From assembly GCF_000002875.2 (NCBI RefSeq), contig NC_009419.2:2004524-2068523 (forward strand): a DNA stretch of 64,000 nt, read 5' to 3'. Under the pieces are notes generated by a model. It made no database searches. It saw nothing but the letters and a program-made list of their open reading frames with translations, and had not been told where the DNA came from. A program made the position numbers and the translations under genes. This DNA comes from Leishmania infantum JPCM5 (taxonomy: Eukaryota > Euglenozoa > Kinetoplastea > Trypanosomatida > Trypanosomatidae). Below are positions 9,067 to 18,908 of the stretch, piece after piece; the first letter of the stretch is position 1; the number at the start of each line of letters is the position of its first letter.

Positions 9067-10302
9067 ATGTACAGAGGCGACGGTGGCAGCCACACATGGC
9101 ATGTCATGAGCGACAAGCAGGAGGAGTGCACCTCACGAGCCTCCGCCTCGCCTACCCCAGATGAAGGCGATCGGGAGTCACGACGACTTGTGCGTGAACG
9201 CGAGCGTCAGGAGCGGCTGAGAGGACGGCTGACAGATCTCACGTTCGCTGACATTTCGTGCTCTCGGGATGGGAAATTGGACTTTGTAAAGCAGAACGTC
9301 ATAGTCTGCATTAAAGGATCGAAGTCGCAGTTCAACGCCCGCATAGGGCGAATGAAGAACATCCTACCGCCCCTCACCTGCGACTGCTGTCAGACGTTCT
9401 CGACGTTGTCCGCCGTGCTGCTGTCGTCCCTCGGCTTTGCCGCAATGCTGAGCGAGTGCTGCTCCCTCTCCACGGTGAACTATCTTCTGTACATTTCAGC
9501 GTGGATGCACCAGCTGACGCTGCCGTGCTGGCCGCAGAAGCGCGTGCGGCCCACCATCGGCGATCTCAACGCCTGCCTTTACCTCCGGGACTTTTTCCCC
9601 AGCAAGGCAAACGCAGACGAGTTCGAGGTCGTCTTCTATAACCAAGCTCACAAGGCAGTGGATCTGTTGCATGCCATGCGCACTCCCCGCAAGCGCACAC
9701 GCTCTAGCGACGGCGCGCACCCGGTGTATGGCTACGTGATTGTATCAGGAGACTACACCGTCTCCGTTTTCTCTGTGGAGCACGACATCGCGAAGGGCTC
9801 GCGTAGCCGCTACCGCGAGGCGTGGAGCTTCTACATCTGCGACTCCCACGGCACGCAGCCGTGGTCTGAGGACAAGGCCAGCGTGTCCGGACTGACCTTT
9901 GGTCACCGTTCGCACGACGTGGACGATACAAAAGTGGAGGAGGAGGCCAGTAACGGAAGCGGCACTGCCAGCTCGGCGGCGGACCTCTCTGTGGAGGATG
10001 GCATTTACTACTTCTCCACCATTCTGTTCACTCTTCTAGAAGAACACCGCAAAGGTGCGCAGCACACGAGTCAGGTGCCGTACATGACGTGGACCCCGCT
10101 GCGGCGGCGGCGATCACTGGCGTACACGGCGCAGGAGCTCAAGAGGATTATCGACAACCATTGGATTCCCAAGGTGCTGTCGAATCCCACGGTGCAGGCC
10201 GAGGCCAAGAAATTCTCCTTCAAACCGCTGGAGTGTTTCTGGGGAATCGGTCCCGTAACAGCAGCGAAAACTTCCCCAGTCTCAGGTGTGTCGCCTGCAT
10301 GA
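9067..10302 (+). CDS. Hypothetical protein with possible papain-like Asp-x-His motif
   Basis: Product of 411 aa from the first ATG; a second in-frame ATG at 9106 (residue 14) is equally possible. I do not recognise a named family. After a charged N-terminus (about 14-60), residues 75-125 form a compact block with a Cys cluster (C105, C107, C108) at the start of a predicted helix. Residues 225-275 contain GDYTVSVFSVEHD and then WSFYICDSHGTQPW, with D259-S-H261. A Cys at a helix start combined with a later strand ending in Asp-x-His resembles some papain-fold cysteine proteases and deubiquitinases. This is inference from motif shape only. The insert at about 292-310 is acidic and Ser-rich. The rest of the fold is unassigned. 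Confidence 0.75.
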   Translation: MYRGDGGSHTWHVMSDKQEECTSRASASPTPDEGDRESRRLVRERERQERLRGRLTDLTFADISCSRDGKLDFVKQNVIVCIKGSKSQFNARIGRMKNILPPLTCDCCQTFSTLSAVLLSSLGFAAMLSECCSLSTVNYLLYISAWMHQLTLPCWPQKRVRPTIGDLNACLYLRDFFPSKANADEFEVVFYNQAHKAVDLLHAMRTPRKRTRSSDGAHPVYGYVIVSGDYTVSVFSVEHDIAKGSRSRYREAWSFYICDSHGTQPWSEDKASVSGLTFGHRSHDVDDTKVEEEASNGSGTASSAADLSVEDGIYYFSTILFTLLEEHRKGAQHTSQVPYMTWTPLRRRRSLAYTAQELKRIIDNHWIPKVLSNPTVQAEAKKFSFKPLECFWGIGPVTAAKTSPVSGVSPA

Positions 10303-11044
10303 CGCGAGAGAGAATGAAAACAAGCAAACAAAAGAGTGACTTACTCCAAATTCACACACACACACACACACACGCAACAAGCGGTACTGCGGGAGGCGAT
10401 TGCGCAAGGACTGAGGCCAACAAACTGCATCAGCCGCGAACACGCATACACTCCCGTGTACGATGCCTTGCTCTGCTGCACCTCATACATTTTTCCCTGT
10501 TTGTCGTCGACCGACTTGCTTTCCAATGGCCGTCTCTCTCCCCCGTCTGCGCTAGCTAATTTCGCCCGTCAATCTTTTGGGTGTTTGCGAGGGAGACACT
10601 AAACACTACAGCGTGCATTGTACATGTCTACACGGCCGAGTCTCCTCCGACTAGACTTCTTTATCATCTCTACTGTCCGCACGCTCCTTTTCTCGCCTTT
10701 TCCCCCACGGCTATCCTCGCCCGGTTCTGCAGGCGCGTTTGCACAACGGGCGCTTGCAGGCTCACCTGGTCGTCTTCTATTGTTTGACACTGACCCACCA
10801 GCTACAAGAAGGCGCGAGACTTGCTTCTCGGGCAAAGGTAAGGCACACGGGCCACGGTAGGGAGCCAAGACGTCTCACATTGATCGGTTTTCGCTCCTCA
10901 TCTCGTTGTGCGATTTCGAGCTCCTGCGTGAAACCACCCGCTGCCTCGTGTCGGCAGTCCGACAAGCGCGCTCCTCTCCCGGCGTCAGCACACCAAAGGT
11001 CATTTGTGGGGCTCTCCTCCAAGCAAGGGAGGAGGCACGTCACC
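10303..11044. other. Spacer with CA microsatellite upstream of DRG1
   Basis: No gene. A (CA)n run lies at 10353-10373. A pyrimidine-rich stretch at 10675-10728 ends in a CAG near 10732, one acceptor candidate for the downstream gene. Later AGs at about 10920-11020 are alternatives. Confidence 0.45.
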
Positions 11045-12169
11045 ATGGGTCTTCTGGAGCGCAGAAAGGCTATCGAGGAGGAGATCGCGAGAACACAAAA
11101 GAACAAAAAGACGGAGTACCATGTCGGTCGTCTCAAAGGGCAGCTGGCGCGCATCAAGACAGAAATGATGGAGAACGCCGCTCGCGCGGCCGGCGCGAAG
11201 GGTGGGGACGGCTTCGACGTTCGCAAGAGCGGCGATGTGCGCTGCGCCCTGGTCGGGTTTCCGTCCGTCGGCAAGTCGTCCTTTCTTTCGCGTGTCACGC
11301 AGACAGAGAGTGAGGCGGCCGGCTACGAGTTCACCACGTTGACGTGCATTCCTGGAAAGCTGATGCACAAGGGGACAGAAATCCAAATCCTCGACCTGCC
11401 TGGCATTATTGAAGGTGCCGCAGAGGGTAAGGGCCGCGGTCGCCAGGTCATCGCGACGGCGCGCACTGCTGACATGATCATCCTCATGCTCGACGCTGCC
11501 AAGGCAGAGGCACAGCGCTCGAAGATCGAGAGCGAGCTTGAGTCCGTTGGTATCCGTCTGAATCAGCGCTTCCCCAACGTCACCTTCAAGAAGAAGGCAT
11601 CGTGCAGCATGAATGTCGTAAGCTACAGCTCCACTGTGCCGCAAACAAGGGGCGTCTCCGAGCAGATGGTGAAGGAGGTTCTGAAGGACTATGGTATCTT
11701 TAACGCCGATGTGGCCCTGCGCGAAGACATCACTGTTGACCAGTTCATCGATGTAATAGAAGGAAACCGTAAGTACATGCCGTGCCTGTACGTGTACAAT
11801 AAGATTGACACGATCACTATGGAGGAGATGGACCGCCTGAGTCGCCTGCCGCACTCTGTCGTGCTGTCGCTGCACTGGGATCTCAACGTCGACGAGGTCA
11901 TCGATGAGGTGTGGGAGCACCTCAACATCATTCGCATCTACACAAAGAAGCATGGTGAGCACCCTGACTTCGGCAAGCCATTCGTCGTGAAGCGCGACGC
12001 AAGTGTGGAGCACATTTGCAAGCGCATTCACAAGGATATTGCGTCACGCTTCAAGTACGCCCTTGTGTGGGGCACGAGCGCGAAGCACCAGCCACAGCGC
12101 GTCGGTATTTCACATGAGCTAGAGGACGAGGATGTTCTTCAAATCATGCTAAGAACAGCCAATGAGTAG
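11045..12169 (+). CDS. DRG1: DRG1-type developmentally regulated GTP-binding protein
   Basis: Product of 374 aa (human DRG1 is 367). An N-terminal helix carries the DRG signature ARTQKNKKTEYHVGRLK. The G domain has G1 GFPSVGKSS (71-79), G3 DLPG and then GRGRQVIATART, and G4 NKID (252-255). A DRG-specific insert lies in the middle of the G domain, and a C-terminal TGS domain ends at LEDEDVLQI. DRG1/Rbg1 acts on translating ribosomes with the partner DFRP1/Tma46 and helps resolve stalled elongation. The sequence is closer to DRG1 than to DRG2 in the N-terminal signature, but that call is from memory. The open frame extends upstream to 10739, but homology starts at the ATG at 11045. Confidence 0.93.
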   Translation: MGLLERRKAIEEEIARTQKNKKTEYHVGRLKGQLARIKTEMMENAARAAGAKGGDGFDVRKSGDVRCALVGFPSVGKSSFLSRVTQTESEAAGYEFTTLTCIPGKLMHKGTEIQILDLPGIIEGAAEGKGRGRQVIATARTADMIILMLDAAKAEAQRSKIESELESVGIRLNQRFPNVTFKKKASCSMNVVSYSSTVPQTRGVSEQMVKEVLKDYGIFNADVALREDITVDQFIDVIEGNRKYMPCLYVYNKIDTITMEEMDRLSRLPHSVVLSLHWDLNVDEVIDEVWEHLNIIRIYTKKHGEHPDFGKPFVVKRDASVEHICKRIHKDIASRFKYALVWGTSAKHQPQRVGISHELEDEDVLQIMLRTANE

Positions 12170-12780
12170 CGTGTCTGTTTTTTTTTTGCTGTTGCTGAAG
12201 TGGATCGATGCGCATGTGAAGTCTTAGCGCCGCGTAAATCCCAGCGTTAAACCGAAAAAGGAGGAGGGGAAACAGAAAGCGAAACACACCTGGGTCTGTG
12301 TGCGTCGAGTTACGCCCTGCCGGCATCGTCTTGTCAGAGGATGTCTAGGTGCAGAGGAGACTGACGAGGAATCCGCGGAACAGAACGCACATCAGTGTGC
12401 ACCGTGTGCAGCTGACTATGCTTGTGTGCAGGCAGAGAGTGCGTCACAGAAGGCAGACTGGTTTCTTCCTACCGCTCATGTCCGCTCCTCTTCTCGTGCG
12501 CTTGCCTTCGTACCTCAAGGGAGGCATTCCTCTATTACCCCTATCGAGCGTGACCGTATTCCTGGACAGCGTCTCCGTCTCTTGCATTCTCTTCCCGCCG
12601 GTACGTCCACCGCATCCTTGCCTCACCTAACTTTTCTCTTGAAACTCTTTATCATTGCTGCGCGCTCGTCCGCACCGGTAGAGTCCCCAAAGCGAGCCTG
12701 TCCTTGGGCTTCACCCCCCCTCCAACCACCACCACCACCCCCTCCCTCCTTCTCTCTCCGTCTCAGAGTGTCCTCTGTGA
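12170..12780. other. Spacer upstream of SAC3-like gene
   Basis: No gene. A very clear polypyrimidine tract at 12705-12762 is followed by AG at 12765-12766, just 15 bases before the ATG at 12781. Confidence 0.55.
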
Positions 12781-14574
12781 ATGTCAGATTCACAACAACA
12801 ACACAATAACTCAAACACGTGCACGCGCATGAGCCAGCACCAGGACGTGTTGACGGCAGCTTTCTTGCGGGCACATGGGGTCGCACTGTCGAAGCCGCTG
12901 CGCGATTGGCTGACGCGAGTCTCGTTCTTAGCGCGGGCTCAGACATCTGTTGAGAAAAAGGAGAAGTACGAAAGGTGGGCTCTGCGCGCGGTGGAGGATG
13001 CCGTGAAGTCGCCGGGTGGTGTGGCAGCCATCATGTGGGCCAAGCAAAGCGTTATAATGCCGCCCGATTCGCCTGACTGTACGTCGGAGTGGTGGCAAGA
13101 GAGTCGCCGCGCCTGTGCAGCCTCCTCGAGTGGCACCGCCGCTACTTACGAGAATCCCACGCGAGCGGCGCTGCTGGCAGAGGCAATGCGACGCGCCCCA
13201 GCGTCGCTGCAGCCCTTTGTGCAGCAGGGCTTCAGCCTCTACGACAGAGAAGTGGCCCTCGGTCACCGCCGCTACGAGCAGGTCACCTTTGTAGAAATGC
13301 TCAATATCGCTAAGAGCCTGCAAGCCAAGGCGTCTCCAGCGCCCGTGCCGTCACCGGCCCCGCCACCTCCCTCACAGCCGCCGCCACCATCGTACAACGC
13401 GTTGATGACCCCGACAGCAGCCATCACGCGCACCGCTTTCGTACCGCCAACCTTGCACAAGAGGCCCGCGCCGGAAGCCGTACCGCACGAGCCTCCACAC
13501 AAGCGAGCTGTGCCATCCACCGCACCTGCTGTGTCGCGGAAGGATAAGACGTTCTTCTTCCAGCTTGCTGGTATCACGGACGCTGAAGTCGCCGCCCCGC
13601 GCGAATTTATCGGGATGTCGACGGAGCTGGAGCGGCATTACACCCGCTACGAGCCCCTGGTCGAGGACATTCGCCCCCTCGCGGTGTTGAAGGACGCGTA
13701 CGCGCACATTACCACGCACGCCACGGGCTTGGAGAAGACGGAAGGCAAGAAGGCTGCACAGAAGTACCTGAGTGATCAGCTCAAGGGCATGCGGCAGGAT
13801 CTGCGAGTGCAGAACATTGTCGACAACTTCACCGTCATGGTGTATGAGGTGCACGCGCGGCTCTGCCTGGAGACTGGCGACATTGGCGAGTTCAATCAGT
13901 GCCAAGCAGGTCTGAAGCAGTTCTATGCAATGGACGCCGTTGACCTGAGTCAGTGCGATGTGAAGAACTTCTTTCTCTACCGCCTGGTGTATCTGACGCT
14001 GAGCGGACAGTACGACTCTCTCTCTACGGAGCTCATTCACTTCATCAACGCTCAGCTGCAGGGTACCGACCGGGCTGGCAGCAGCATCGCCAGGGAGCCG
14101 GTTAACCGCACCCTCGCTCTCTGCGCCGCGTGCAACGACGGCGACACGCCGTCGCTATGCCGTCTTCTGCTCAGCTTCGAGGTCGAAATGACGTACCTCG
14201 TTCGTATCTACTTGCAGAAATTGCGGATCATGTGGCTCAAAGAAATTCTCACCGCCATGAAGGGATCGCTCACGCTACGCTTTCTGATGGCCAGCCTCGG
14301 CTTCACGCCACTTCCTCACGGCAAGAAGAAGCGGCAGCTGTTCTGGTTGGACGACGCGGAGGAGAGCGCCGCGCTTCGGTTTGCCGAGCTCTTTCAAACA
14401 CTCAAGGTGGAGCTGCCGCCGGACTTCTCCTTTCACGCAGAGGTCACCCGCGCAAAGCACACCGGGTCAGACCCACAGGCGCACTATCCGTCCCTCGACG
14501 CTGCCACTGCCCTGAAAGCGGTCAACGACTACCTCGTGTTCCTTGGGACACGCAAAGACGCCGCCCGCACATAG
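12781..14574 (+). CDS. SAC3/GANP/LENG8-family protein
   Basis: Product of 597 aa. An N-terminal region (about 20-180) with helices and tryptophans leads into a proline-rich linker (about 183-245, with PPPPSQPPPPS-like runs and KRP/KRA basic clusters). The SAC3/GANP domain spans about 270-560: FIGMSTELERHYTR, VEDIRPLAVLKDAY, the conserved NIVDNFTVMVYEVHARLCLE block, GEFNQCQAGLKQFY and FLYRLVYLTLSG. These match the Thp3/LENG8 branch, which works in nuclear mRNA processing and export, rather than full-length Sac3/GANP. The splice acceptor at 12765-12766 supports the ATG at 12781; an in-frame ATG at 12829 is the alternative. The basic linker clusters could act as nuclear signals. Confidence 0.87.
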   Translation: MSDSQQQHNNSNTCTRMSQHQDVLTAAFLRAHGVALSKPLRDWLTRVSFLARAQTSVEKKEKYERWALRAVEDAVKSPGGVAAIMWAKQSVIMPPDSPDCTSEWWQESRRACAASSSGTAATYENPTRAALLAEAMRRAPASLQPFVQQGFSLYDREVALGHRRYEQVTFVEMLNIAKSLQAKASPAPVPSPAPPPPSQPPPPSYNALMTPTAAITRTAFVPPTLHKRPAPEAVPHEPPHKRAVPSTAPAVSRKDKTFFFQLAGITDAEVAAPREFIGMSTELERHYTRYEPLVEDIRPLAVLKDAYAHITTHATGLEKTEGKKAAQKYLSDQLKGMRQDLRVQNIVDNFTVMVYEVHARLCLETGDIGEFNQCQAGLKQFYAMDAVDLSQCDVKNFFLYRLVYLTLSGQYDSLSTELIHFINAQLQGTDRAGSSIAREPVNRTLALCAACNDGDTPSLCRLLLSFEVEMTYLVRIYLQKLRIMWLKEILTAMKGSLTLRFLMASLGFTPLPHGKKKRQLFWLDDAEESAALRFAELFQTLKVELPPDFSFHAEVTRAKHTGSDPQAHYPSLDAATALKAVNDYLVFLGTRKDAART

Positions 14575-15155
14575 GCGACACGCTTCTCTGTTGGCGTGTG
14601 CCTCCCCCTCTCGCCATCGCCCCTCCATCATCACGGCACAGGGGAGGAGGTGGGAGTGCATCGTCTGCGATAGAGACGATTAATCACGCAAGCAACATTC
14701 ACTGTGGCGCTCTTGGGCGGTGGATGTCTTAACACAGATGGTCGCTAACTCGTGCAGCGAGACAAGCCGCAGCGCGCCGTCGCTTTTCTGCCCTTCAGCG
14801 CTCCCCCCCCTTCGCGGCGACGGGGCCATTTTCTCGGTCGGAGCTGGATTACCACAACTCCTTCTTTTACTGCCCTCCCATGCAGCGGGGTTATACCGTC
14901 TCTCCATCCATACCTCCTACGCACCCGCCTCTTTCTCGTGAATACCCCCTGTGGTCAGCCAGAAACTCATATTATCTGGACCGTGAGCGTGGCGCTCTCT
15001 CCCCCCTCCTCCTCACAGTGGCACAAGACGCTCACAACTTTGCCATGTTACACCGCTTGCTCTGCAGTCCAACAGTCAATTCCTCGTTTGCTCGCCTCTT
15101 TCGTTTATTTTTTTTTCACCTCCTTCCCCAGCGGTTGGCATCTTGGCACGCAGTA
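14575..15155. other. Spacer upstream of IDI2
   Basis: No gene. A pyrimidine tract at 15088-15129 is followed by AG at 15130-15131, giving a predicted 5' UTR of about 24 bases. Confidence 0.55.
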
Positions 15156-16229
15156 ATGCGCTCTCGTGATTGCACGGTTGACCGCGAGGCGGCGGTGCAG
15201 AAGCGCAAGAAGGACCACATCGACATTTGCTTGCATAAGGACGTCGAGCCGCACAAGAGGCGCACCTCCATCTGGAACAAGTACACGCTACCCTACAAGG
15301 CACTTCCCGAAGTTGATCTGCAGAAAATCGACACGTCCTGCGAGTTTATGGGCAAGCGCATATCCTTTCCCTTCTTCATTTCCTCCATGACCGGCGGTGA
15401 GGCGCACGGCCGCGTCATCAACGAGAACCTGGCAAAGGCGTGCGAGGCCGAGAAGATCCCGTTCGGGCTTGGTAGCATGCGCATCATCAACCGCTATGCG
15501 TCGGCGGTGCACACCTTTAACGTGAAGGAGTTCTGTCCTTCGGTTCCGATGCTAGCCAATATCGGCCTGGTGCAGCTGAACTACGGTTTTGGCCCAAAGG
15601 AGGTAAACAACCTCGTGGACTCGGTGCGCGCCGACGGTCTGTGCATCCACCTGAACCATACGCAAGAAGTTTGCCAGCCGGAGGGCGACACAAACTTCGA
15701 GGGCCTGATTGAGAAGCTGCGCCAGCTGTTGCCGCTCATCAAGGTACCGGTACTCGTGAAAGGTGTCGGTCACGGCATTGATTACGAATCGATGGTGGCC
15801 ATCAAGGCCAGCGGCGTCAAGTACGTGGACGTTTCAGGATGCGGCGGCACGTCATGGGCCTGGATCGAGGGTCGCCGGCAGCCATACAAGGTGGAGGAAG
15901 AGAACATTGGTTACCTCTTTCGCGACATTGGTGTGCCTACCGATGTCTGCCTGCGTGAGAGCGCGCCGCTGACCGTCAACGGCGACCTCCACCTCATCGC
16001 CGGCGGCGGTATCCGCAACGGCATGGACGTCGCCAAGGCCCTCATGATGGGTGCCGAGTACGCCACGGCGGCGATGCCGTTTCTTGCGGCTGCCCTGGAA
16101 AGCTCAGAGGCGGTCCGTGCAGTGATTCAGCGTATGCGCCAGGAGCTGCGTGTCTCCATGTTTACCTGCGGTGCCCGCAATATTGGGGACCTTCGGCGCA
16201 TGAAGGTGATTGAGCTCGGTCACCTTTAG
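15156..16229 (+). CDS. IDI2: Type 2 isopentenyl-diphosphate delta-isomerase (FMN-dependent)
   Basis: Product of 357 aa. It interconverts isopentenyl and dimethylallyl diphosphate, supplying prenyl units for sterols, dolichol and ubiquinone. Type 2 hallmarks are present: [10 protein letters not shown] (about 18-27), SSMTGG (76-81), [20 protein letters not shown] with the family's acidic metal/substrate site, VKGVGHG (201-207), the flavin-site [11 protein letters not shown], and [14 protein letters not shown] (about 283-296). Most eukaryotes use the unrelated type 1 enzyme. A type 2 enzyme here points to transfer from bacteria early in trypanosomatids, as known for Leishmania. The C-terminus is GHL, a poor but possible PTS1-like glycosomal signal. 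Codon use matches the neighbours, so any transfer is old. Upstream frame to 14880 lies in 5' UTR. Confidence 0.95.
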   Translation: MRSRDCTVDREAAVQKRKKDHIDICLHKDVEPHKRRTSIWNKYTLPYKALPEVDLQKIDTSCEFMGKRISFPFFISSMTGGEAHGRVINENLAKACEAEKIPFGLGSMRIINRYASAVHTFNVKEFCPSVPMLANIGLVQLNYGFGPKEVNNLVDSVRADGLCIHLNHTQEVCQPEGDTNFEGLIEKLRQLLPLIKVPVLVKGVGHGIDYESMVAIKASGVKYVDVSGCGGTSWAWIEGRRQPYKVEEENIGYLFRDIGVPTDVCLRESAPLTVNGDLHLIAGGGIRNGMDVAKALMMGAEYATAAMPFLAAALESSEAVRAVIQRMRQELRVSMFTCGARNIGDLRRMKVIELGHL

Positions 16230-17139
16230 CCCTTTTCGTCGCTCTTTTGTGTGTGCGTGCGTCTTCAGCGCAGCCCCTCGTCTCACGCTCTCATCGTCGT
16301 CCCCTCTTCCTCCTCCTCTCCATTCCCTCGATGCCCCTTTTTTTTTTCGTTCATACGTATAGGCGACTGCTCAGGGCATCTAGAGACAAAACGGAAAAAA
16401 GATTTGAAAGCTGGCTGAAATGAACTAACGCTAAGAAAAACTCTCTCTCTCCGTTCCGCGGGTGCACACCTGCGGTGTGAAAGAATGAGAGCTCGTGCTG
16501 TTGCACTACTCAGTACAGCCTCGGGGTTATCATCCGATATCGTCCTCTCGCCGCCCAACGCCACGGGCCAGCGATGACCTCTGGTGAAGGTCACGCACGT
16601 ACGTAGCGCTGTCTTTTTTTTTTTTCAATGTGTTTTGTTTTTCGAAAGGCGACAGCGAAAAGGTGATCGTGACCCTAACACATCAACTCGAAGATGGGCA
16701 ACGGTTCCGTGAGCACCCGATCTGTTTCACGCTGCAGCTGACGCTCTCTCTGCTGTGGGTGTACACGGTATTCCGCGACATAGATGAAGTCGGTGTCGCG
16801 CACGTGCGAGGCACAAAGGATGCTTGCGCCGTTTTGCTCGGTGGGTATGTGCGTGTGAGTGTGTCGTGTCTCTTCCTTGACGTCACGTTGAGCCTTTACT
16901 ATTGCATCTGCCCTGTCACCTTCTCCGTTCTACCTGATGCCCTTTTTTTCTCCGCCACCATCACCCCTCTCGCTTGATTGTTCACATGGGGTGTACAACA
17001 CAGACGCGAGGAGTCAGCTGCTCGCCCTAAGTCTCCAGTGCCACTGCCTCACTCTAACACCAAACGATCACAACGAGGCCGGCGAGGCTGTTGCAGAAGT
17101 TCACATAAATACGCGCAATACACGCACGCACACAGACTC
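16230..17139. other. Spacer upstream of ankyrin protein gene
   Basis: No gene. A pyrimidine-rich tract at about 16910-16975 precedes AGs at about 17003-17025, which are likely acceptor candidates. Poly-T runs occur at 16337-16349 and 16612-16625. Confidence 0.45.
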
Positions 17140-18180
17140 ATGGCATCGCGTGCCATTGCCAACTTTTCAGCGGACTTTTCGCCGCTCAAGTACGTTGAGC
17201 GCGCCGTCAAGAACTCGGACTGCCGAACACCCATCATTTTTGTGCAGCAAGACGGTGACCCGTTCCAGACCGTGTGCTACCTGGCCAAGAAGCGCGACTC
17301 TGCCGTTTGGAGTTTTGACGTGGCTCAGCTGCAGAGCATGCAGAACGTTGCGGACTACATCGACGTGGGTATCAACAATGGCGACTGGGTGTACATCACC
17401 AATTGCGACCTTGTGAGTGAGTCGTACTTCCGCGATGTTGCGCGCACCCTGTACAAGATTCTCCCCGAGCCGCACCTCTACCCTCGTCGTGAGGTTTTCC
17501 GCTGCTTTTTTGGCGTCACTATGCCCTTTGACCTGAACGCGCCGGTGGGTCTGCCCTTTCCTCCATTGTTCATGCACAGCTCCCTCGTGGCACGCCCCAC
17601 CGCCACGCAAGGGACGAAGTGGTCGCGTATTATGCCGGCTGAAAAGACCCTCTTTTCCGCTGCGGCGCTGAAACACCAACAGCGTCGCGAGGTTGGCCGC
17701 GAAAGCGACAGTGAGAGCGACCTGGATGAGGGGGACCGCATTTCCGGAGTCATCTTTTACCGCGCCGTGGAACGGAGCCGCGACATTGATCAGTCAACCG
17801 TAACGCTAGCGAAGCACGAGATGGTGCAAGCCGTCGAAGCGCAGGATGACCCCGTCATGCGCCGCCTTGTGTCCTCAGGCGAGGTGGACCTGTCCCGCAA
17901 ACTGAAGGACGGCATGACACCCTTGCAGTATGCCTGCTGCAAACAGCTGACGGGGTCTGTGCGCACCTTGTTGTCTCTAGGTGCTGACCCCAATGCCCCG
18001 CGCGAGTCAGACGGTCGCCCTCCGCTGTTCATGTCGATCGACGACATGGAGCTAGCAAAAATGCTCGTCGAAGGCGGGGCGAACCTCTTCTCCAAATTCG
18101 AAGGGCACCGCGCCGACACACACCCTGACACCGCCCCTGATGTGGCGGCCTACTTGGATAAGGAGCGCAAATGCATGTAA
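17140..18180 (+). CDS. Ankyrin-repeat protein with dynein D6-like N-terminal part
   Basis: Product of 346 aa. Residues 25-150 resemble the C-terminal AAA6 (region D6) part of dynein heavy chains: TPIIFVQQDGDPFQTV near the start, then GDWVYITNCDLVSESYFRDV and FRCFFGVTMPFD, all in the dynein order. No complete Walker A motif is visible, so this is probably a fold relic rather than an active motor domain. A Ser/Asp-rich acidic linker lies at about 188-205. At least two ankyrin repeats follow at about 257-325 (DGMTPLQYACCKQ, VRTLLSLGADPNAP, DGRPPLFMSI, AKMLVEGGANLFSK). Function is unknown; a protein-binding role, perhaps with the axoneme, is inference. The start is the first ATG after the acceptor candidates. 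Confidence 0.82.
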   Translation: MASRAIANFSADFSPLKYVERAVKNSDCRTPIIFVQQDGDPFQTVCYLAKKRDSAVWSFDVAQLQSMQNVADYIDVGINNGDWVYITNCDLVSESYFRDVARTLYKILPEPHLYPRREVFRCFFGVTMPFDLNAPVGLPFPPLFMHSSLVARPTATQGTKWSRIMPAEKTLFSAAALKHQQRREVGRESDSESDLDEGDRISGVIFYRAVERSRDIDQSTVTLAKHEMVQAVEAQDDPVMRRLVSSGEVDLSRKLKDGMTPLQYACCKQLTGSVRTLLSLGADPNAPRESDGRPPLFMSIDDMELAKMLVEGGANLFSKFEGHRADTHPDTAPDVAAYLDKERKCM

Positions 18181-18908
18181 ACAGACGTTGGCAGACGATG
18201 TATTTTACCTGCAAGCTGTCATGGGCGCCTGCGCGCACGTCATTGTTGATCTACTTTTTCTTTCGCTCTATGTTTCGTTACGCCCATGTCTCGATGTACA
18301 ACCACTTCTCTCTCTGTCTTTTCACTCCACGTGATGCTGTTCAGCAGCGCTCGTCTTGGCGGCATGTGCTCCTGATTACCTTCTCTTGCACGCGTGCGCT
18401 TACGCGAGGAAGGGAAAGCCAGCATCTCTTCTTTCTTTCTTCGCCACCGCATCCTTTTTTTTTTTTTCGCTTCCTTCTGTCTGGATATGTAATGCGCTCG
18501 GGTACAGAGGAAGCACACAACAGAGGATCTCATGAAACCGCAGAACGGGAAGAACTTAGTCGCGCAAGTGTGCATTCCTCGGCATACTCCCCATCGTGGT
18601 GCTTGTGGTACGGCAAGCATATCAGGGTTTGTGAGCGTCGCGCCACCACGTTGCTCCGCTCCCCCTCCCGCCGCCGACTGAGTTGCGTCTTATTTGCTGT
18701 TCATGTCTTCGTTTTCCTTTGTGTTGTCGCGCTAGGTGCGATAAGCGGAGATTGCACGACACACGCCGTGCGACGAACACATAACTTACCGATGGCCTGC
18801 CTCTCCTTTCACTCTACCTATCTTCATCACCCGTCCACCCCCTCCCCTCTCCCAACACTTCCCTCTTGGCTGGCGCACACACGCACACACTCACCCGCGC
18901 AGAGAGAC
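18181..18908. other. Spacer upstream of amino acid transporter
   Basis: No gene. The tract at 18800-18870 is almost pure pyrimidine, and AG at 18901-18902 lies seven bases before the ATG. Poly-T runs at about 18450-18470. Confidence 0.5.
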
